A stretch of DNA of 64,000 nt from Akkermansia muciniphila (GCF_900184965.1 NZ_FXYA01000215.1:248001-312000); one strand, 5' to 3'. Shown: positions 42,276 through 51,500, counted from the first letter of the stretch. Numbers and translations are program-made. The notes: generated by a model from the letters alone, not told the origin.

Positions 42276-43481
42276 TCAGAAAGATGAGGAAGGTTGCCAT
42301 TCATCCCGTGGGCGCGGTTTTGAAATTCCGCAAATGCGGTCCACACAACGTTCCCATGCTTCCTGGCCCTGGTAGATTTCCACTTCAATGCGCAGGAAAT
42401 AGATGGGAACCTCCGGGTCTTCCTCCGGTTTTTCCAGCCGCACGGCATCCTTTTCCGTAGTTACGATCATGTCCATGGCCCGGTCCGCGCAGCGGTCATA
42501 AAATTCCTGCAATTCCGTTTGTTCAAACCAGTGGTGGTCCGGAAACCTGCGGCAGATTTCCACGTGGGCGCCCAGGGAGCGCAGGGAGTTTTCAAAACTT
42601 TCCGGGCGCGCGATGCCGCTGAGGCACGCCACCCATTTCCCCCGCAGGGCCTCCAGAGGAAGGCGTTCCCCCGTGAACACATTTTCCAGGTATCGGGGGC
42701 CGTGGTCGCTCACGATGATATCCGCCACGGGATTGTACTTCCTGATGGCGGAAATCAGCTCATCCTGCGGTTTCCCTCCGCATTTGGTCAGGATGATATA
42801 ACTGGCGCGCGCCAAACTGCTTCTGGGTTCCCGCAGGGTGCCGCGCGGGAGCATGGCTCCGGTGCCAAAGGGCGCGCCGCAATCCACCAGCACGATATCC
42901 AGTTCATGCGCCAGTTTCAAATATTGCATGCCGTCGTCCAGCAACAGGGTGTCGCAACCCAGGTGCTCAATGGCGAAGATGCCGGACTTGATGCGGTTTT
43001 TATCCACCAGCACCGCCACGCCGTCCAGATTTTTGGCGAGCATGAAAGGTTCATCACCGGAATACAGGGGGCCCAGGTAGCGCGTTTTTCCATCGCTGGC
43101 GATCTTGGGAAGATTCTCCGGCAGCTTGCCGTCCTTGTCCCTCCATTCCTGCGGCTTGTCCAGCTCTGCGCTCTTGTAGCCGCGTGTCAGGATGGCTACT
43201 TTGCGCCCGCGCCGGGTGAGGGTACGGGCCAGCAGTTCCACCACCGGGGTTTTTCCGGTTCCTCCCACGGTGATATTGCCCACGCTGACCACCAGCATTC
43301 CCAGCCTGGCCTGCCTGGCGATGCTGGAATGAAACAGATACAGCCGCGCCAGAACCGCCAGCCTGAACAACCAGGAGGCGCCGCGCAGGACCATGCGCAT
43401 CATGGCGGCGCGGAATCCCTTGGCACGGCCGAAGATGACTTCCGTCCCCCACTCTTCAAATTCTTCCGATCTGGATTTCAT
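42276..43481 (-). CDS. lpxK: Tetraacyldisaccharide 4'-kinase (lipid A synthesis)
   Basis: LpxK phosphorylates the 4' position of the lipid A disaccharide at the inner membrane. The 401-residue protein has an N-terminal hydrophobic helix (about 35-52), the P-loop [14 protein letters not shown] (residues 66-79), ILTRGYKS, and [21 protein letters not shown] (the LDDGfQh motif, with Met-Gln-Tyr here). The later [11 protein letters not shown] closes the family pattern. It is longer than E. coli LpxK (328) owing to both termini. It lies 31 bases after the zinc-ribbon gene. With lptE it shows that the cell makes LPS. Confidence 0.92.
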   Translation of the reverse strand: MKSRSEEFEEWGTEVIFGRAKGFRAAMMRMVLRGASWLFRLAVLARLYLFHSSIARQARLGMLVVSVGNITVGGTGKTPVVELLARTLTRRGRKVAILTRGYKSAELDKPQEWRDKDGKLPENLPKIASDGKTRYLGPLYSGDEPFMLAKNLDGVAVLVDKNRIKSGIFAIEHLGCDTLLLDDGMQYLKLAHELDIVLVDCGAPFGTGAMLPRGTLREPRSSLARASYIILTKCGGKPQDELISAIRKYNPVADIIVSDHGPRYLENVFTGERLPLEALRGKWVACLSGIARPESFENSLRSLGAHVEICRRFPDHHWFEQTELQEFYDRCADRAMDMIVTTEKDAVRLEKPEEDPEVPIYFLRIEVEIYQGQEAWERCVDRICGISKPRPRDEWQPSSSF

Positions 43482-43512
43482 GGCAATCCCGGCGGCGTTC
43501 CTGGAACCTCTT

Positions 43513-44214
43513 TCAGTAGAGGATGCGGTGGCAGCTGTCGCAGTAAACGGTTTCGTGGCCGCCCAGCACTTTCATACGGGCGTTGTCCGTGATAACCATG
43601 TGGCAGCCGCCGCAATGGCCTTTTTCATCCATGGGCACAATGACCGGAACCCCCTTGCTTCTGGTCATCCGTTCGTATTCCCCCAGGGAATCTTCCGGCA
43701 CGGCAGCGGCCAGATCCGCGCGTTCCGCATTCAATTGGTTCAGAAGCTCCTTGTCCGTCTCTGCCGTCCGGTCAAAGCGCGCGAGCGTTTCCTCCAGCTC
43801 CCGCTGGGCGTCCTGTACACGGCGGATTTTCTGCTCCATGTCCGTTTTTGCTGCTTCCAGACGCTCCATCAATTCCAGCTCCGAGGTTTCCAGAGCGTCA
43901 ATAGCGGCTTCCGTTTTCTCCACCTCTTGGATGCACCTCTGGTATTCCTCGTTTTTCCGGGTGTTGGACTGGAGGGTTTTCATTTTGCCGATGTAGGAGC
44001 GTTTGGTTTCAACGGCGGCCTCCACATCCCGTATGCTTTTTTCAATGCCTGCCACTTCCTGTTTGGCGGCCAGGGCCTTCTGCTTGATGGCCTCCATCTG
44101 CTTCAGCAGGCGTGTTCTCTGTTCCGGCAGGGAAGCCAGATCCTTCCGGAGTTTGGAAATCCGCACATCCTTTTCCTGAAGGATCAGCAACTGGTCTAAA
44201 TCGGCATGATTCAT
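43513..44214 (-). CDS. Coiled-coil protein with C-terminal C4 zinc ribbon
   Basis: A 233-residue cytoplasmic protein: residues about 5-175 are one long antiparallel coiled coil (heptad-rich, Glu/Lys/Leu), and the last 45 residues form a C4-type zinc ribbon (CGGC near residue 201 and CDSC near 227, flanked by GHCGGCHMVI and VYCDSCHRILY). This architecture is that of the zf-RING_7/CT398 family, known in Chlamydia and Actinobacteria, where a role near secretion or transcription is suspected but unproven. ATG 44214. It heads an operon with lpxK; a predicted membrane-protein frame overlaps its 5' end. Confidence 0.85.
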   Translation of the reverse strand: MNHADLDQLLILQEKDVRISKLRKDLASLPEQRTRLLKQMEAIKQKALAAKQEVAGIEKSIRDVEAAVETKRSYIGKMKTLQSNTRKNEEYQRCIQEVEKTEAAIDALETSELELMERLEAAKTDMEQKIRRVQDAQRELEETLARFDRTAETDKELLNQLNAERADLAAAVPEDSLGEYERMTRSKGVPVIVPMDEKGHCGGCHMVITDNARMKVLGGHETVYCDSCHRILY

Positions 44215-44527
44215 CGCCTGCCACCCTAGCATGCCCTGCCGGGAGGGAAAAGATTTTTTCTCGGCTCCGGGGCGGCGGTGCTGCCGTCTGTTGACGGTTC
44301 GGGGAAGTCTGAGAAATATTTTTCTGCTCTCCGCTGAGTATTTCGAGCAGGGCCTTTTGTTGCGCCGGGGTGCTTCCCAGTGAGGGCTGCGGCATGGAAA
44401 ATTCCGCGTACTGCCGCGCCAGCCGGTTTTTTTTCTCCCGGTTCTGCCAGGAAAGGAAGGCGCACATGGAAAAAGCGCAGACGCAGACGATTGCCAGGAC
44501 CATGTATGAATGGCTGTTGGAAGGCAT
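44042..44527 (-). CDS. Possible small membrane-anchored protein overlapping the zinc-ribbon gene
   Basis: A 161-codon frame with a convincing start: MPSNSHSYMVLAIVCVCAFSMCAFLSW is a membrane anchor, followed by a polar 70-residue stretch (REKKNRLARQYAEFSMPQPS..) with Pro/Gln-rich composition. The last 57 codons overlap the 5' end of the zinc-ribbon gene in another frame (173 bases), which is unusual, and that part has no protein-like pattern. Either the overlap is real, or the gene has lost its normal stop. I do not recognise the family. Confidence 0.4.
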   Translation of the reverse strand: MPSNSHSYMVLAIVCVCAFSMCAFLSWQNREKKNRLARQYAEFSMPQPSLGSTPAQQKALLEILSGEQKNISQTSPNRQQTAAPPPRSREKIFSLPAGHARVAGDESCRFRPVADPSGKGCADFQTPEGSGFPAGTENTPAEADGGHQAEGPGRQTGSGRH

Positions 44528-44772
44528 GGAGAAAGGGGCTTGCCCTGCATTATAGAAAACGACTGTCTTCTGCTCAATGTAAATAGGCAGGTAAGGGAAA
44601 ACGGCGTTGGCGGGGGAAGAGTTTTCGTTCCTTGCCTGTTCTCCCTGAGCGGAGAAAGCCTTCAGAAAGCCGGGAATGGCCAGAGAGAAGGCTTGTATTG
44701 GCCGTCCGTGATGAAGGGCAAATGATGCTGGGCGGCTGGGGGCGGGTATTTTGCCGTTGCAAAAAGAACCGC

Positions 44773-45831
44773 TTAAAAACCCAGGGCTTCCCTCTGCCAG
44801 TTCAACAGGGTGGAAACGCCTTTTTCCCTGTCTTCCGCAATGGCTTCCAGAGAGGCCCGGGTAATCAGGAAGGAGCCTTCCATGCCCAGCTCTTCAGCTT
44901 TTTCATCCCTGAGTTTGCACAGGCGGGCCAGATTGTCTTCAAACTGTTCGGAATGTTGCCGGCGCTGGATGCGGGGCCGGCATGGGTAGTCCTCTTCATC
45001 CAGCAGGTAGAATTTCTGGAGCGCATTCATGAACCGGCTACGCCTGTGGGCATGAAAACGGGGCGGAGGAGCCACGGTGCGCTGCTCCTGAAGAGCCACG
45101 CTCCACTGGATGAGGTCAGCATTGGAGCAAACCATGAATGCGGGCTTGTCCCACGTTTTGGCTTCCGCATCGCGCCAGGTCCACATTTCCCGCAGGGCGG
45201 CCAGCCCTTTCCTGTTCAGTTTTCCGCAGCCCTGGATGCGCCAGGGGTCCTGATGTCCGGCCAGATGGCGTTCCCGGGCGCGTTCCATGGAGTGTCTGCA
45301 AATTTCTTCAAACCAGCCCATGCGGCCTTTTTCCCGTAAGGCGGCCGTCAGTTTGTCCGCCATGTCCAGCATGTAATTTACGTCGTTCAGGGCGTAGGTG
45401 ACCATGGCCGGGGAAAGGGGACGCCGCGCCCAGTCCGCCTTTTGGGAGGATTTGCTCAGGGTGATGCCGTAGAAGTGTTCCACTAGGGCGGCCAGTCCGA
45501 ACTGGCGGAATCCCAGCAGGCGCGCCGCCGTCTGCGTATCCCAGATCATGGCGGGCAACGTTTCCCAGGCGTGTTGAAAGAGGCTCATGTCGTAGTCCGC
45601 GCCGTGCATCCAGACTTCCGTTTCTTTCAGCCAGTTGTAGAAAGGCCCCATGTCTTCGATGGAGAGAGGGTCGATCAGGCAGGAACCCGTTTCATCCGCG
45701 TATTGGATCAGGCAGATTTTTTCCTGATAGCGGTGCAGGCTGTCTGCCTCCAGATCCAGGACTACCCGTCCCGCGGGCTGTGCGGCGGCGCGTTTGCGCC
45801 ATTCCAGTAATTCCTCTTTCTCGCTAATCAT
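44773..45831 (-). CDS. rnd: Ribonuclease D-like 3'-5' exonuclease
   Basis: A 352-residue DEDDy exonuclease that trims tRNA and other RNA 3' ends. Exo I: VLDLEADS (Asp26, Glu28); Exo II: MHGADYDMSLF (Asp81); Exo III: TYALNDVNYM (Tyr146, Asp150). One or two HRDC-like helical domains follow from about residue 195 (LNRKGLAALREMWTWRDAEA; LPCRP-type sequence). Length agrees with RNase D (375 in E. coli). I use ATG 45831. Upstream of it, in the same frame, lies sequence shared with the divergent gene's leader. Confidence 0.9.
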   Translation of the reverse strand: MISEKEELLEWRKRAAAQPAGRVVLDLEADSLHRYQEKICLIQYADETGSCLIDPLSIEDMGPFYNWLKETEVWMHGADYDMSLFQHAWETLPAMIWDTQTAARLLGFRQFGLAALVEHFYGITLSKSSQKADWARRPLSPAMVTYALNDVNYMLDMADKLTAALREKGRMGWFEEICRHSMERARERHLAGHQDPWRIQGCGKLNRKGLAALREMWTWRDAEAKTWDKPAFMVCSNADLIQWSVALQEQRTVAPPPRFHAHRRSRFMNALQKFYLLDEEDYPCRPRIQRRQHSEQFEDNLARLCKLRDEKAEELGMEGSFLITRASLEAIAEDREKGVSTLLNWQREALGF

Positions 45832-45956
45832 CTTATTGCAACGGAGCGGGATTGAACCATGTATCCGGACGCCGGGCAACTGGAAATACAAAAAAAGTGC
45901 TGATGGGGCAATCATGTATTGCCTATTTCCCGGAAATAGGGCACGAAGAAAGGCGT

Positions 45957-46286
45957 ATGGACGAGGAAGCCACAGCAACCGGACGCAACCACGGAGAACA
46001 GCCTTTGGATGAACTGATGAAGCGCTGGCATCTGACCAATCATGACCTGGTGGAGATTTCTCCGGAGCAGCTTACCCACAAACAGGTTCAAAAAGCCCGG
46101 CAGGGGCGCCAGCTTACCCTGAAAATGATGCAGAAGGTGTGCCGCGCCTTGAACGTAGCCATATGGGAACGGCTCACCCCCATGCAGAAGGAGCAGTACT
46201 TCGAATACATGCACAAGCATGTGTTCAGCTATGCCAGGGGATATGATCCGGCCTGGAAAGACCCGAACATGGACATGATGGCCTGA
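45957..46286 (+). CDS. Small HTH-like protein, unknown function
   Basis: A 109-residue protein. Residues 17-60 (LDELMKRWHLTNHDLVEIS, then LTHKQVQKARQGRQLTLKMMQKVCRALNVAIWE) resemble a Cro/CI-type helix-turn-helix, with the QLT..MMQKVCRALN segment matching the end of such domains. The C-terminal part is Tyr/Met-rich (EQYFEYMHKHVFSYARGYDP). The start at ATG 45957 is supported by GAAAGG four bases upstream; an ATG at 45903 is possible. It is convergent with mazG, 12 bases apart. A role in transcription is a guess from the fold. Confidence 0.65.
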   Translation: MDEEATATGRNHGEQPLDELMKRWHLTNHDLVEISPEQLTHKQVQKARQGRQLTLKMMQKVCRALNVAIWERLTPMQKEQYFEYMHKHVFSYARGYDPAWKDPNMDMMA

Positions 46287-46298
46287 CCCCGGTTTTCG

Positions 46299-47108
46299 TT
46301 ACCGGGCGGATTTCGCCTGCTGCCAGCGTTCCTCCATGGCGTCCGCAGAGGCTTCTTCCAGAGAAAGTCCGTCTTTGGCAAGCAGCCGTTCCATTTCGTT
46401 GAAACGCCGCTCAAACTTTCTGTTTGCTCCGGCCATGGCCGTTTCCGGGTCGATGCCCTTCTTCCTGCACAGGTTGACTACGGAAAACAGAAGATCTCCC
46501 AATTCCTCCGCGACGCGTGGGTCTTCCTCCGGCGCGGAAAGAATTTCCCCGCATTCCGCGGTTTCTTCCTTCACCTTGTCAAGGGCGCCTTGGGCGTCCG
46601 TCCAGTCAAATCCTACTTTGGCGGCTTTTTTCTGGAGCTTCCATGCCTGGAGCATGGGAGGCAGCCCCTTGCCTGTTCCATGCAGGTACGGGGTTGTTTC
46701 CGCCCCTTTTTCCCGGCGTTTGATCTTGTCCCACTGTGCCAATACGGCATCCGTCGTATCCGCCTTGGACTGGGCAAATACATGGGGATGGCGGCGGACG
46801 AGTTTTTCGCTTACTTCCGCAGCCACGTCATTGAAATTGAAGCGCCCTGCTTCCTGGGCAATCTCCGCATGAAAAACCACTTGAAGCAGAACATCGCCCA
46901 ATTCTTCCCTCAGCTGCGTCCAGTCATTCCGCTGGATGGTGTCCACGACTTCATAGGCTTCCTCAATCATATTGGAAATCAGGGAATGGTGGGTTTGCTC
47001 CGCGTCCCAGGGGCAGCCGTGGGGGGCGCGCAGACGTTTCATGATGGCGATGAGGCGCTGCATTTGAAGGGCAGGCTCGCGGCATTCGATCATTTCAGTG
47101 TCGTTCAT
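46299..47108 (-). CDS. mazG: Nucleoside triphosphate pyrophosphohydrolase MazG
   Basis: MazG hydrolyses all canonical NTPs to NMPs and PPi and tempers stringent-response signals. The 269-residue protein has two tandem MazG domains as in E. coli: the first with LRAPHGCPWDAEQTHHSL and EEAYEVVDTI/LREELGDVLLQVVFHA, the second with KVGFDW and EETAECGEIL/VAEELGDLLFSVVNL. The EExxE and ExxD metal ligands are present in both. ATG 47108. Its gene is divergent from the small basic-protein gene at 47194. Confidence 0.94.
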   Translation of the reverse strand: MNDTEMIECREPALQMQRLIAIMKRLRAPHGCPWDAEQTHHSLISNMIEEAYEVVDTIQRNDWTQLREELGDVLLQVVFHAEIAQEAGRFNFNDVAAEVSEKLVRRHPHVFAQSKADTTDAVLAQWDKIKRREKGAETTPYLHGTGKGLPPMLQAWKLQKKAAKVGFDWTDAQGALDKVKEETAECGEILSAPEEDPRVAEELGDLLFSVVNLCRKKGIDPETAMAGANRKFERRFNEMERLLAKDGLSLEEASADAMEERWQQAKSAR

Positions 47109-47193
47109 GACGGAGCCATACTAATCGCGCAAGGGCAGATGACTAGAAAAAATTCCTCTTTACCCGGAACGCTTCTTCCTTACACTCGCCTCC

Positions 47194-47496
47194 ATGGAAG
47201 TTCACACGTGGAAAGAACGCACGGAAGAGGGAACCCTGGTGTACAGGGCATGCCACCATGCCGGCAAATGGAAGCTGGAGTGCGCCCCCAAGGTGGGCCG
47301 TGCGGAACGCGACGATGTGGAATGGGAACGCGTGGAATTAACGCGGGCGCACTGGGTGACCCTGCGCGATGTGCTGTGGCGTAAATACCAACGCAAGCGA
47401 TGCCCGTGGCGTTTCATTGAAACCATAGACAAGCTTCTGGAAGAGATGCCGGAAGAGGAGGATGCCGATTTCCCCGATGGGAAAGGCGGACGATAG
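47194..47496 (+). CDS. Small basic/acidic protein of unknown function
   Basis: A 100-residue soluble protein without a recognised domain. It begins EVHTWKERTEEGTLVYRACHHAGKW, has a Trp-rich, Arg-rich centre (RAHWVTLRDVLWRKYQRKRCPWRF) and an acidic tail (LLEEMPEEEDADFPDG). The gene overlaps comF by 35 bases and probably shares its transcript. Its proximity to comF may be accidental. Confidence 0.65.
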   Translation: MEVHTWKERTEEGTLVYRACHHAGKWKLECAPKVGRAERDDVEWERVELTRAHWVTLRDVLWRKYQRKRCPWRFIETIDKLLEEMPEEEDADFPDGKGGR

Positions 47497-48277
47497 GAAC
47501 CCCTTTCACCTTTCTGCCGTGCGGGGAATGCTGGGGGCGGTTGCCAGGGAATGGCTTTCCTGGGTGTATCCCTTCGTTTGCGAGTTGTGCGGGCGCGGCG
47601 GCCTGGACGGCTGCCATGTCTGCCCGGACTGCCGAGGAAGTTTCGTGCCTATCGAGCCTCCTTTCTGTGCCGTCTGCGGGGAACCGGCGGAGGGTTCCTT
47701 CATTCCGTCCGGATTATGCCGCCGCTGCGCGGCGGCTCCTCCCTCTTTTGAGGAAGCCCGCGCCGTGTATGTGAATACGGGATCATTGCGGGATCTGCTG
47801 CTGGCCTTCAAATATGGGGGAGCCGTTCATCTGGCCGGCTCCTTCGCGCAGATGATGGCGGAGGCTGTGCGCGGAAATCTTCACTGGTTCGGAGGGAAAG
47901 AGCGCCTGCTCGTTCCCGTGCCCATGCATCGCGGCAAGCAGGCTCAAAGGGGGTATAACCAGGCGCAGGAACTGGCGGAGCTGCTGGGGAAGGAACTGGA
48001 CTGGCCCTGTGCCGGCGTGTTGAAACGCCTGCCGGATACGCTTCCCCAAGCCAGCTTGTCGCGGGAGCAGCGGCTCAGACATGCCCGCAAAATTTATGCG
48101 GCGGATGAAAAAGGGATGAAACGCCGCCCCGTCAGGGGCAGGGATGTGCTGCTGGTGGATGATGTTTTTACGACCGGAGCCACGGCAGATTCCTGCGCCC
48201 GTCTGCTCCTCCGCGCCGGGGCTGCTTCCGTCTGCGTGCTGACGCTGGCGCGTACGCATCATGCATGGCGCGGCTGA
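47462..48277 (+). CDS. comF: ComF-family phosphoribosyltransferase-like protein
   Basis: ComF proteins are needed for DNA uptake in competent bacteria, probably in the cytoplasm together with the ComFA helicase; many non-competent species also have one. The protein carries an N-terminal double zinc finger (CELCG, CHVCPDC, CAVCG, CRRC, within residues 35-90) and a type I phosphoribosyltransferase domain with VPVPMHRGKQAQRGYNQAQELA and the PRPP motif VLLVDDVFTTGAT near residue 225. Start is uncertain: ATG 47462 (used), ATG 47477 or ATG 47528 (after GGGGA); the last would fit the zinc finger better and avoid the overlap. Confidence 0.85.
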   Translation: MPISPMGKADDRNPFHLSAVRGMLGAVAREWLSWVYPFVCELCGRGGLDGCHVCPDCRGSFVPIEPPFCAVCGEPAEGSFIPSGLCRRCAAAPPSFEEARAVYVNTGSLRDLLLAFKYGGAVHLAGSFAQMMAEAVRGNLHWFGGKERLLVPVPMHRGKQAQRGYNQAQELAELLGKELDWPCAGVLKRLPDTLPQASLSREQRLRHARKIYAADEKGMKRRPVRGRDVLLVDDVFTTGATADSCARLLLRAGAASVCVLTLARTHHAWRG

Positions 48278-48316
48278 ACCGGAATTTCCTTTCAGCCCGC
48301 CTGTTTCCTTTTTACA

Positions 48317-48748
48317 ATGGCAGACATGAATCCGGAGCTGATGTTTCATACGGAAGATGAAGTCATGTTTTATGATACGGACTGCGGCGGGGTAGTCCAT
48401 AACCTGGCCTATTTGCGCATGATTGAAGCCTGCCGCACCAAGCTTGGCGCTAAACTGGGAATGGATTACAAAACCATGAGCGATTTGCAGCAGTTTGCCG
48501 TGGTGGTGCGCCATGAGATCGACTATGTGTGTCCGGCTGTTCTTGGAGACACCATTTTAACGACGGGATGGCTTCAATCCGTGGAGCGGGCCCGCTTCTG
48601 GTGCGATTTTGAAATGCGGCGCGCTTCCAATAATGATCTTTTGGTCAGGGCTCATCAGCAGCTGGCCCTGGTCCAGATGCCGCAGGGGCGTCCTGCGCGT
48701 ATTCCTGCGGAATGGCGCGCGAGATGGATGGAATGCATGGAATCCTGA
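48317..48748 (+). CDS. Hotdog-fold acyl-CoA thioesterase (YbgC/4HBT family)
   Basis: A 143-residue single hotdog domain with the family motif MFYDTDCGGVVHNLAYLRMIEACR (catalytic Asp in DTDCGGVVHN, residues 20-29) and the second strand set VVVRHEIDYVCPAVLGDTI. The motif is that of YbgC-type enzymes acting on short acyl-CoAs, often linked to phospholipid metabolism or the Tol-Pal complex; no tol genes are next to it here. ATG 48317 follows comF by 39 bases on the same strand. Confidence 0.88.
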   Translation: MADMNPELMFHTEDEVMFYDTDCGGVVHNLAYLRMIEACRTKLGAKLGMDYKTMSDLQQFAVVVRHEIDYVCPAVLGDTILTTGWLQSVERARFWCDFEMRRASNNDLLVRAHQQLALVQMPQGRPARIPAEWRARWMECMES

Positions 48749-48777
48749 TCTTTTTTTGTTCATCTTCCATTTTGCGC

Positions 48778-48806
48778 TTGCCATGAAAGGAGGTGTGGTG
48801 TTTACT
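48778..48806 (+). promoter_or_regulatory. Predicted promoter of tRNA-Lys
   Basis: TTGCCA (48778-48783) and TTTACT (48801-48806) are 17 bases apart; the start would be about 20 bases ahead of the tRNA. Confidence 0.45.
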
Positions 48807-48833
48807 GTTTGCGCCCTTCCAGCAAGGGTAAGT

Positions 48834-48909
48834 GCTTGGGTAGCTCAGTTGGTAGAGCAGTAGACTTTTAATCTATTGGTCCCGGGTTCGAGTCCCGGTC
48901 CAAGTACCA
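48834..48909 (+). tRNA. tRNA-Lys (anticodon UUU)
   Basis: A complete 76-base cloverleaf: acceptor GCTTGGG with TCCAAGT (two G-U pairs), D arm GCTC/GAGC around AGTTGGTA, anticodon stem GTAGA/TCTAT around CTTTTAA (TTT), variable loop TGGTC, T arm CCGGG/CCCGG with TTCGAGT, discriminator A and encoded CCA. A strong terminator follows. Confidence 0.97.
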
Positions 48910-48920
48910 TTCCTTTTTTT

Positions 48921-48956
48921 AAACCCCGTAAGTCGCTGAACTTACGGGGTTTTTCT
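48921..48956 (+). terminator. Intrinsic terminator of tRNA-Lys
   Basis: A perfect 12-bp stem (AAACCCCGTAAG at 48921-48932, complement 48941-48952) with an 8-nt loop, running into a T-tract (TTTTTTTCTTTCT region). Confidence 0.93.
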
Positions 48957-49137
48957 TTCTTGTTTCAGGTGTTGGATATGATTCCGGCGCTATATGTTTC
49001 ACCAGGAGGTTGATAGCATGATATGGCGGTAAATCACATGTCGGTTGCCGTTCTTTGAAGAGACGGCCCGGAACTCTTTTCCGGCAGGGAATTCCCATAG
49101 AAACGTTCAGGGCGCATATCCCCCCTGCCGTGCTGTG

Positions 49138-50709
49138 TTATTCGGCATGATTTTTCGCCGCCCATTTCCTGTATTGCGCGGACAATTGCTCCACAAGCGT
49201 CTGGCGCCTGGATGCCAGATTGTTCTGCTCCGTCCTGTCCCTGATGTCGTACACCTGCCAGGGGCCCCGGTTGGGAGCCACCAGCTTGAATTGACTTGTC
49301 AGGACCGCCCGGTTTCTCTGATGTTCCCAGAAAATAGTGCGGGGAGGGCAGGTATTGGGAATGTAGTCCCACACCTTGGACGGAGAAAGTTCCGGAGGAT
49401 TATTCCAGTAAGTGTTGAGCGGCTTGCCGTCCATATGGGCCGGAATGGGGAGGGCGGCCCATGCAAGGCAGGTGGGGGCGATGTCCTGGAGCAGGAAAGG
49501 CGAGTGGTAGCGCGAGCCCGGGCGTATCTTGGAAGGGTAGCGAATGATGAAGGGGGCGGACAGCCCTCCGTCAAAGGTTTCTATTTTATACTGGCGGTAA
49601 GGGGTATTGGACACAGCCGCCCACATGGGGCCGTATCCGTCCCTGCAGCCGACTTCTCCCAGCGGACCTGTGGGAAGGGTGGTTTTCTTGTTTTTATTGT
49701 TCTGGGGCATTTCCGCTGTTGCGCCATTGTCTGATAAAAACATGACGATGGTATTGTCGCAAAGGCGGTGACGTTCCAGGGACGCGAGAATGCGGCCTAT
49801 GCCGCGGTCCATGATAACGATTTGGGCGGCGTAGGCGGCCATGCATTCGGCCATATAATCCTTGCGTTTTGCGGAGGCTTGTTCATAACCTTCGGGATTG
49901 AATTTGCCGGCCATGCCCAGGTTGGCGGCAGGCGGGACGATTCCCAGCAGCTTTTGTTTTTCCAGTCTTTGGGAAGCAATGGCGTGGGGAGATTTGCCGT
50001 TGTAGAACGGAAGCATTTTTTCTATTTCCTTCCGGGGGGCCTGGAGGGGAGTGTGCGGAGCCGTATAAGCCACGTAGAGGAAGAAGGGCTGATTGCTTTT
50101 GGCGGCATCGTCAATATAGGCCAGAGCCGTTTTGGTGATATCGTCCGTCATGTAGAAGTCCTCCGGCAGATCCTCCGGACGGAGCAGTTTCCCGTCTTCC
50201 CCGAAGGGCCGGTCCGGCATGGGTTTGTAATAATCTGCCGCTCCGCCCAGCAAGCCGCGGGAGCGGTCGAAGCCTCGGTCCCATGGATAGGCTCCCCGGA
50301 CTTTTCCAAGATGCCATTTCCCGGAAAGATAGGTACGGTATCCCGCTTTTTTCAGAAGTTCCGGCAGGGTAGGGATATTCGGATTCAGGCGGCCGCGGTA
50401 ACCGGGGCGCCCGCTGTCGTCATCCAGCAGCCCTACGTCCGCCTTGTGAGGTTCGCAGCCGGTCATGATGGAAGCCCGGGAGGGGGAACAGCGGGAAGCG
50501 GTGTAGAGCCGGGTTGCCTGCATCCCCTGCCTGGCCAGGGTATCCAGGGCGGGGGTGGGTATTTCCGAGCCGTAGCAGCCCGGGTCGGACCATCCCATGT
50601 CATCGGCCAGGATAAGCACAATATTGGGCCTGTCCGCCAGGGAAAGGGCAGGGGAAAGAAGCCAGAGGGCTATGCTGGCCAGGATGGAGGAACGCAGGAT
50701 AGAGCGCAT
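49138..50709 (-). CDS. Exported sulfatase, Cys-type (1)
   Basis: A 523-residue S1-family sulfatase with a signal peptide (residues 1-25, SLA|D). NIVLILADDMGWSDPGCYG supplies the Asp-Asp metal ligands; CSPSRASIMTG (Cys74-Arg78, CxPSR) is the site converted to formylglycine. GKWHLGKV and FFLYVAYTAPHTPLQAP (His) and VMFLSDNGA (Asp-Asn) complete the active site. It ends HAE. The type is arylsulfatase A-like; host mucin or glycosaminoglycan sulfate esters are likely substrates, unproven. Maturation needs an anSME-type enzyme, which is not in the window. Monocistronic, with no clear terminator. Confidence 0.93.
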   Translation of the reverse strand: MRSILRSSILASIALWLLSPALSLADRPNIVLILADDMGWSDPGCYGSEIPTPALDTLARQGMQATRLYTASRCSPSRASIMTGCEPHKADVGLLDDDSGRPGYRGRLNPNIPTLPELLKKAGYRTYLSGKWHLGKVRGAYPWDRGFDRSRGLLGGAADYYKPMPDRPFGEDGKLLRPEDLPEDFYMTDDITKTALAYIDDAAKSNQPFFLYVAYTAPHTPLQAPRKEIEKMLPFYNGKSPHAIASQRLEKQKLLGIVPPAANLGMAGKFNPEGYEQASAKRKDYMAECMAAYAAQIVIMDRGIGRILASLERHRLCDNTIVMFLSDNGATAEMPQNNKNKKTTLPTGPLGEVGCRDGYGPMWAAVSNTPYRQYKIETFDGGLSAPFIIRYPSKIRPGSRYHSPFLLQDIAPTCLAWAALPIPAHMDGKPLNTYWNNPPELSPSKVWDYIPNTCPPRTIFWEHQRNRAVLTSQFKLVAPNRGPWQVYDIRDRTEQNNLASRRQTLVEQLSAQYRKWAAKNHAE

Positions 50710-50888
50710 GAAAGGAAGATGAAATAATCATCTATAAATAAGCGGAATCGCTCTTGAGTCTTGCAACAGGAAGGAAAAAACAGGTTGTTACGAAAAGGGC
50801 CGACGTTGCGTATGCCTGTTTTTTCCGGAGACTTTCTCCAGCGGCTGGATATCTCTGCTGCGTGGTGAAGCGTGCCGGAAGGGGCTCC

Positions 50889-51500
50889 CTACCACCACAG
50901 GATGGCGCAAAGCAGAATGGCGGCTCCATAGGCCATGCCTCCCAGGCAAAGAGGCGTCCACCAGGTTGGCTTGGAGCATATTTTATTGACCATGTCGCGG
51001 TACAGGTAGGGCTTGCCTATCCAGAGAATCGAAAGGAAAATGACGATGTAACACCAGATGGGAATGAGGAGCCTGGTTACTGGCTCCTGAAGGAAGGCTG
51101 CACTGAGCAGGGGAGCCGCCACCATCAGGCCGAAGATGCCCAGCGCCCGTGGAAAGAGCAGGTTTTTCACCTGCGTGACCATCAGCACCAGAAAGACGGG
51201 GCATGCCAGCTGGAGCAGCCAGCGGATGCCTTCAAATTCCGCCAGTCCTACCCGGAAGCGGCTCAGCACGCCCAATCCTTCGGGAGCCACCAGCAGAAAG
51301 AACCAGAACAGGCCGCCGGCCAGCAGAATCTGAGCCAGCAGATGGTTGCGCGGAGACGCCAGCAGAAGAGCCTGCACCTGCCGCCTTTTTACCAGCGCAT
51401 ACAGGTGGGCCAGCAGCAGGACGGTTCCCAGGATATACCCCGCCACAGACAGTGGTATCATGCCGTCGTACGGATGCAGGAAGGGTGCATGCTGGTTCAT
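50889..51500 (-). CDS. Polytopic membrane protein, unknown function
   Basis: A 203-residue, very hydrophobic protein with six predicted helices (starting at about residues 15, 53, 92, 117, 145 and 180), short polar loops and no cofactor or transport motif I recognise. The N-terminus MNQHAPFLHPYDGM is short; the C-terminus ends in LLCAILWW. No family can be claimed. It lies between a sulfatase and a pseudopilin-like gene on the same strand, with gaps of about 130-180 bases, so it probably has its own promoter. Confidence 0.65.
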   Translation of the reverse strand: MNQHAPFLHPYDGMIPLSVAGYILGTVLLLAHLYALVKRRQVQALLLASPRNHLLAQILLAGGLFWFFLLVAPEGLGVLSRFRVGLAEFEGIRWLLQLACPVFLVLMVTQVKNLLFPRALGIFGLMVAAPLLSAAFLQEPVTRLLIPIWCYIVIFLSILWIGKPYLYRDMVNKICSKPTWWTPLCLGGMAYGAAILLCAILWW

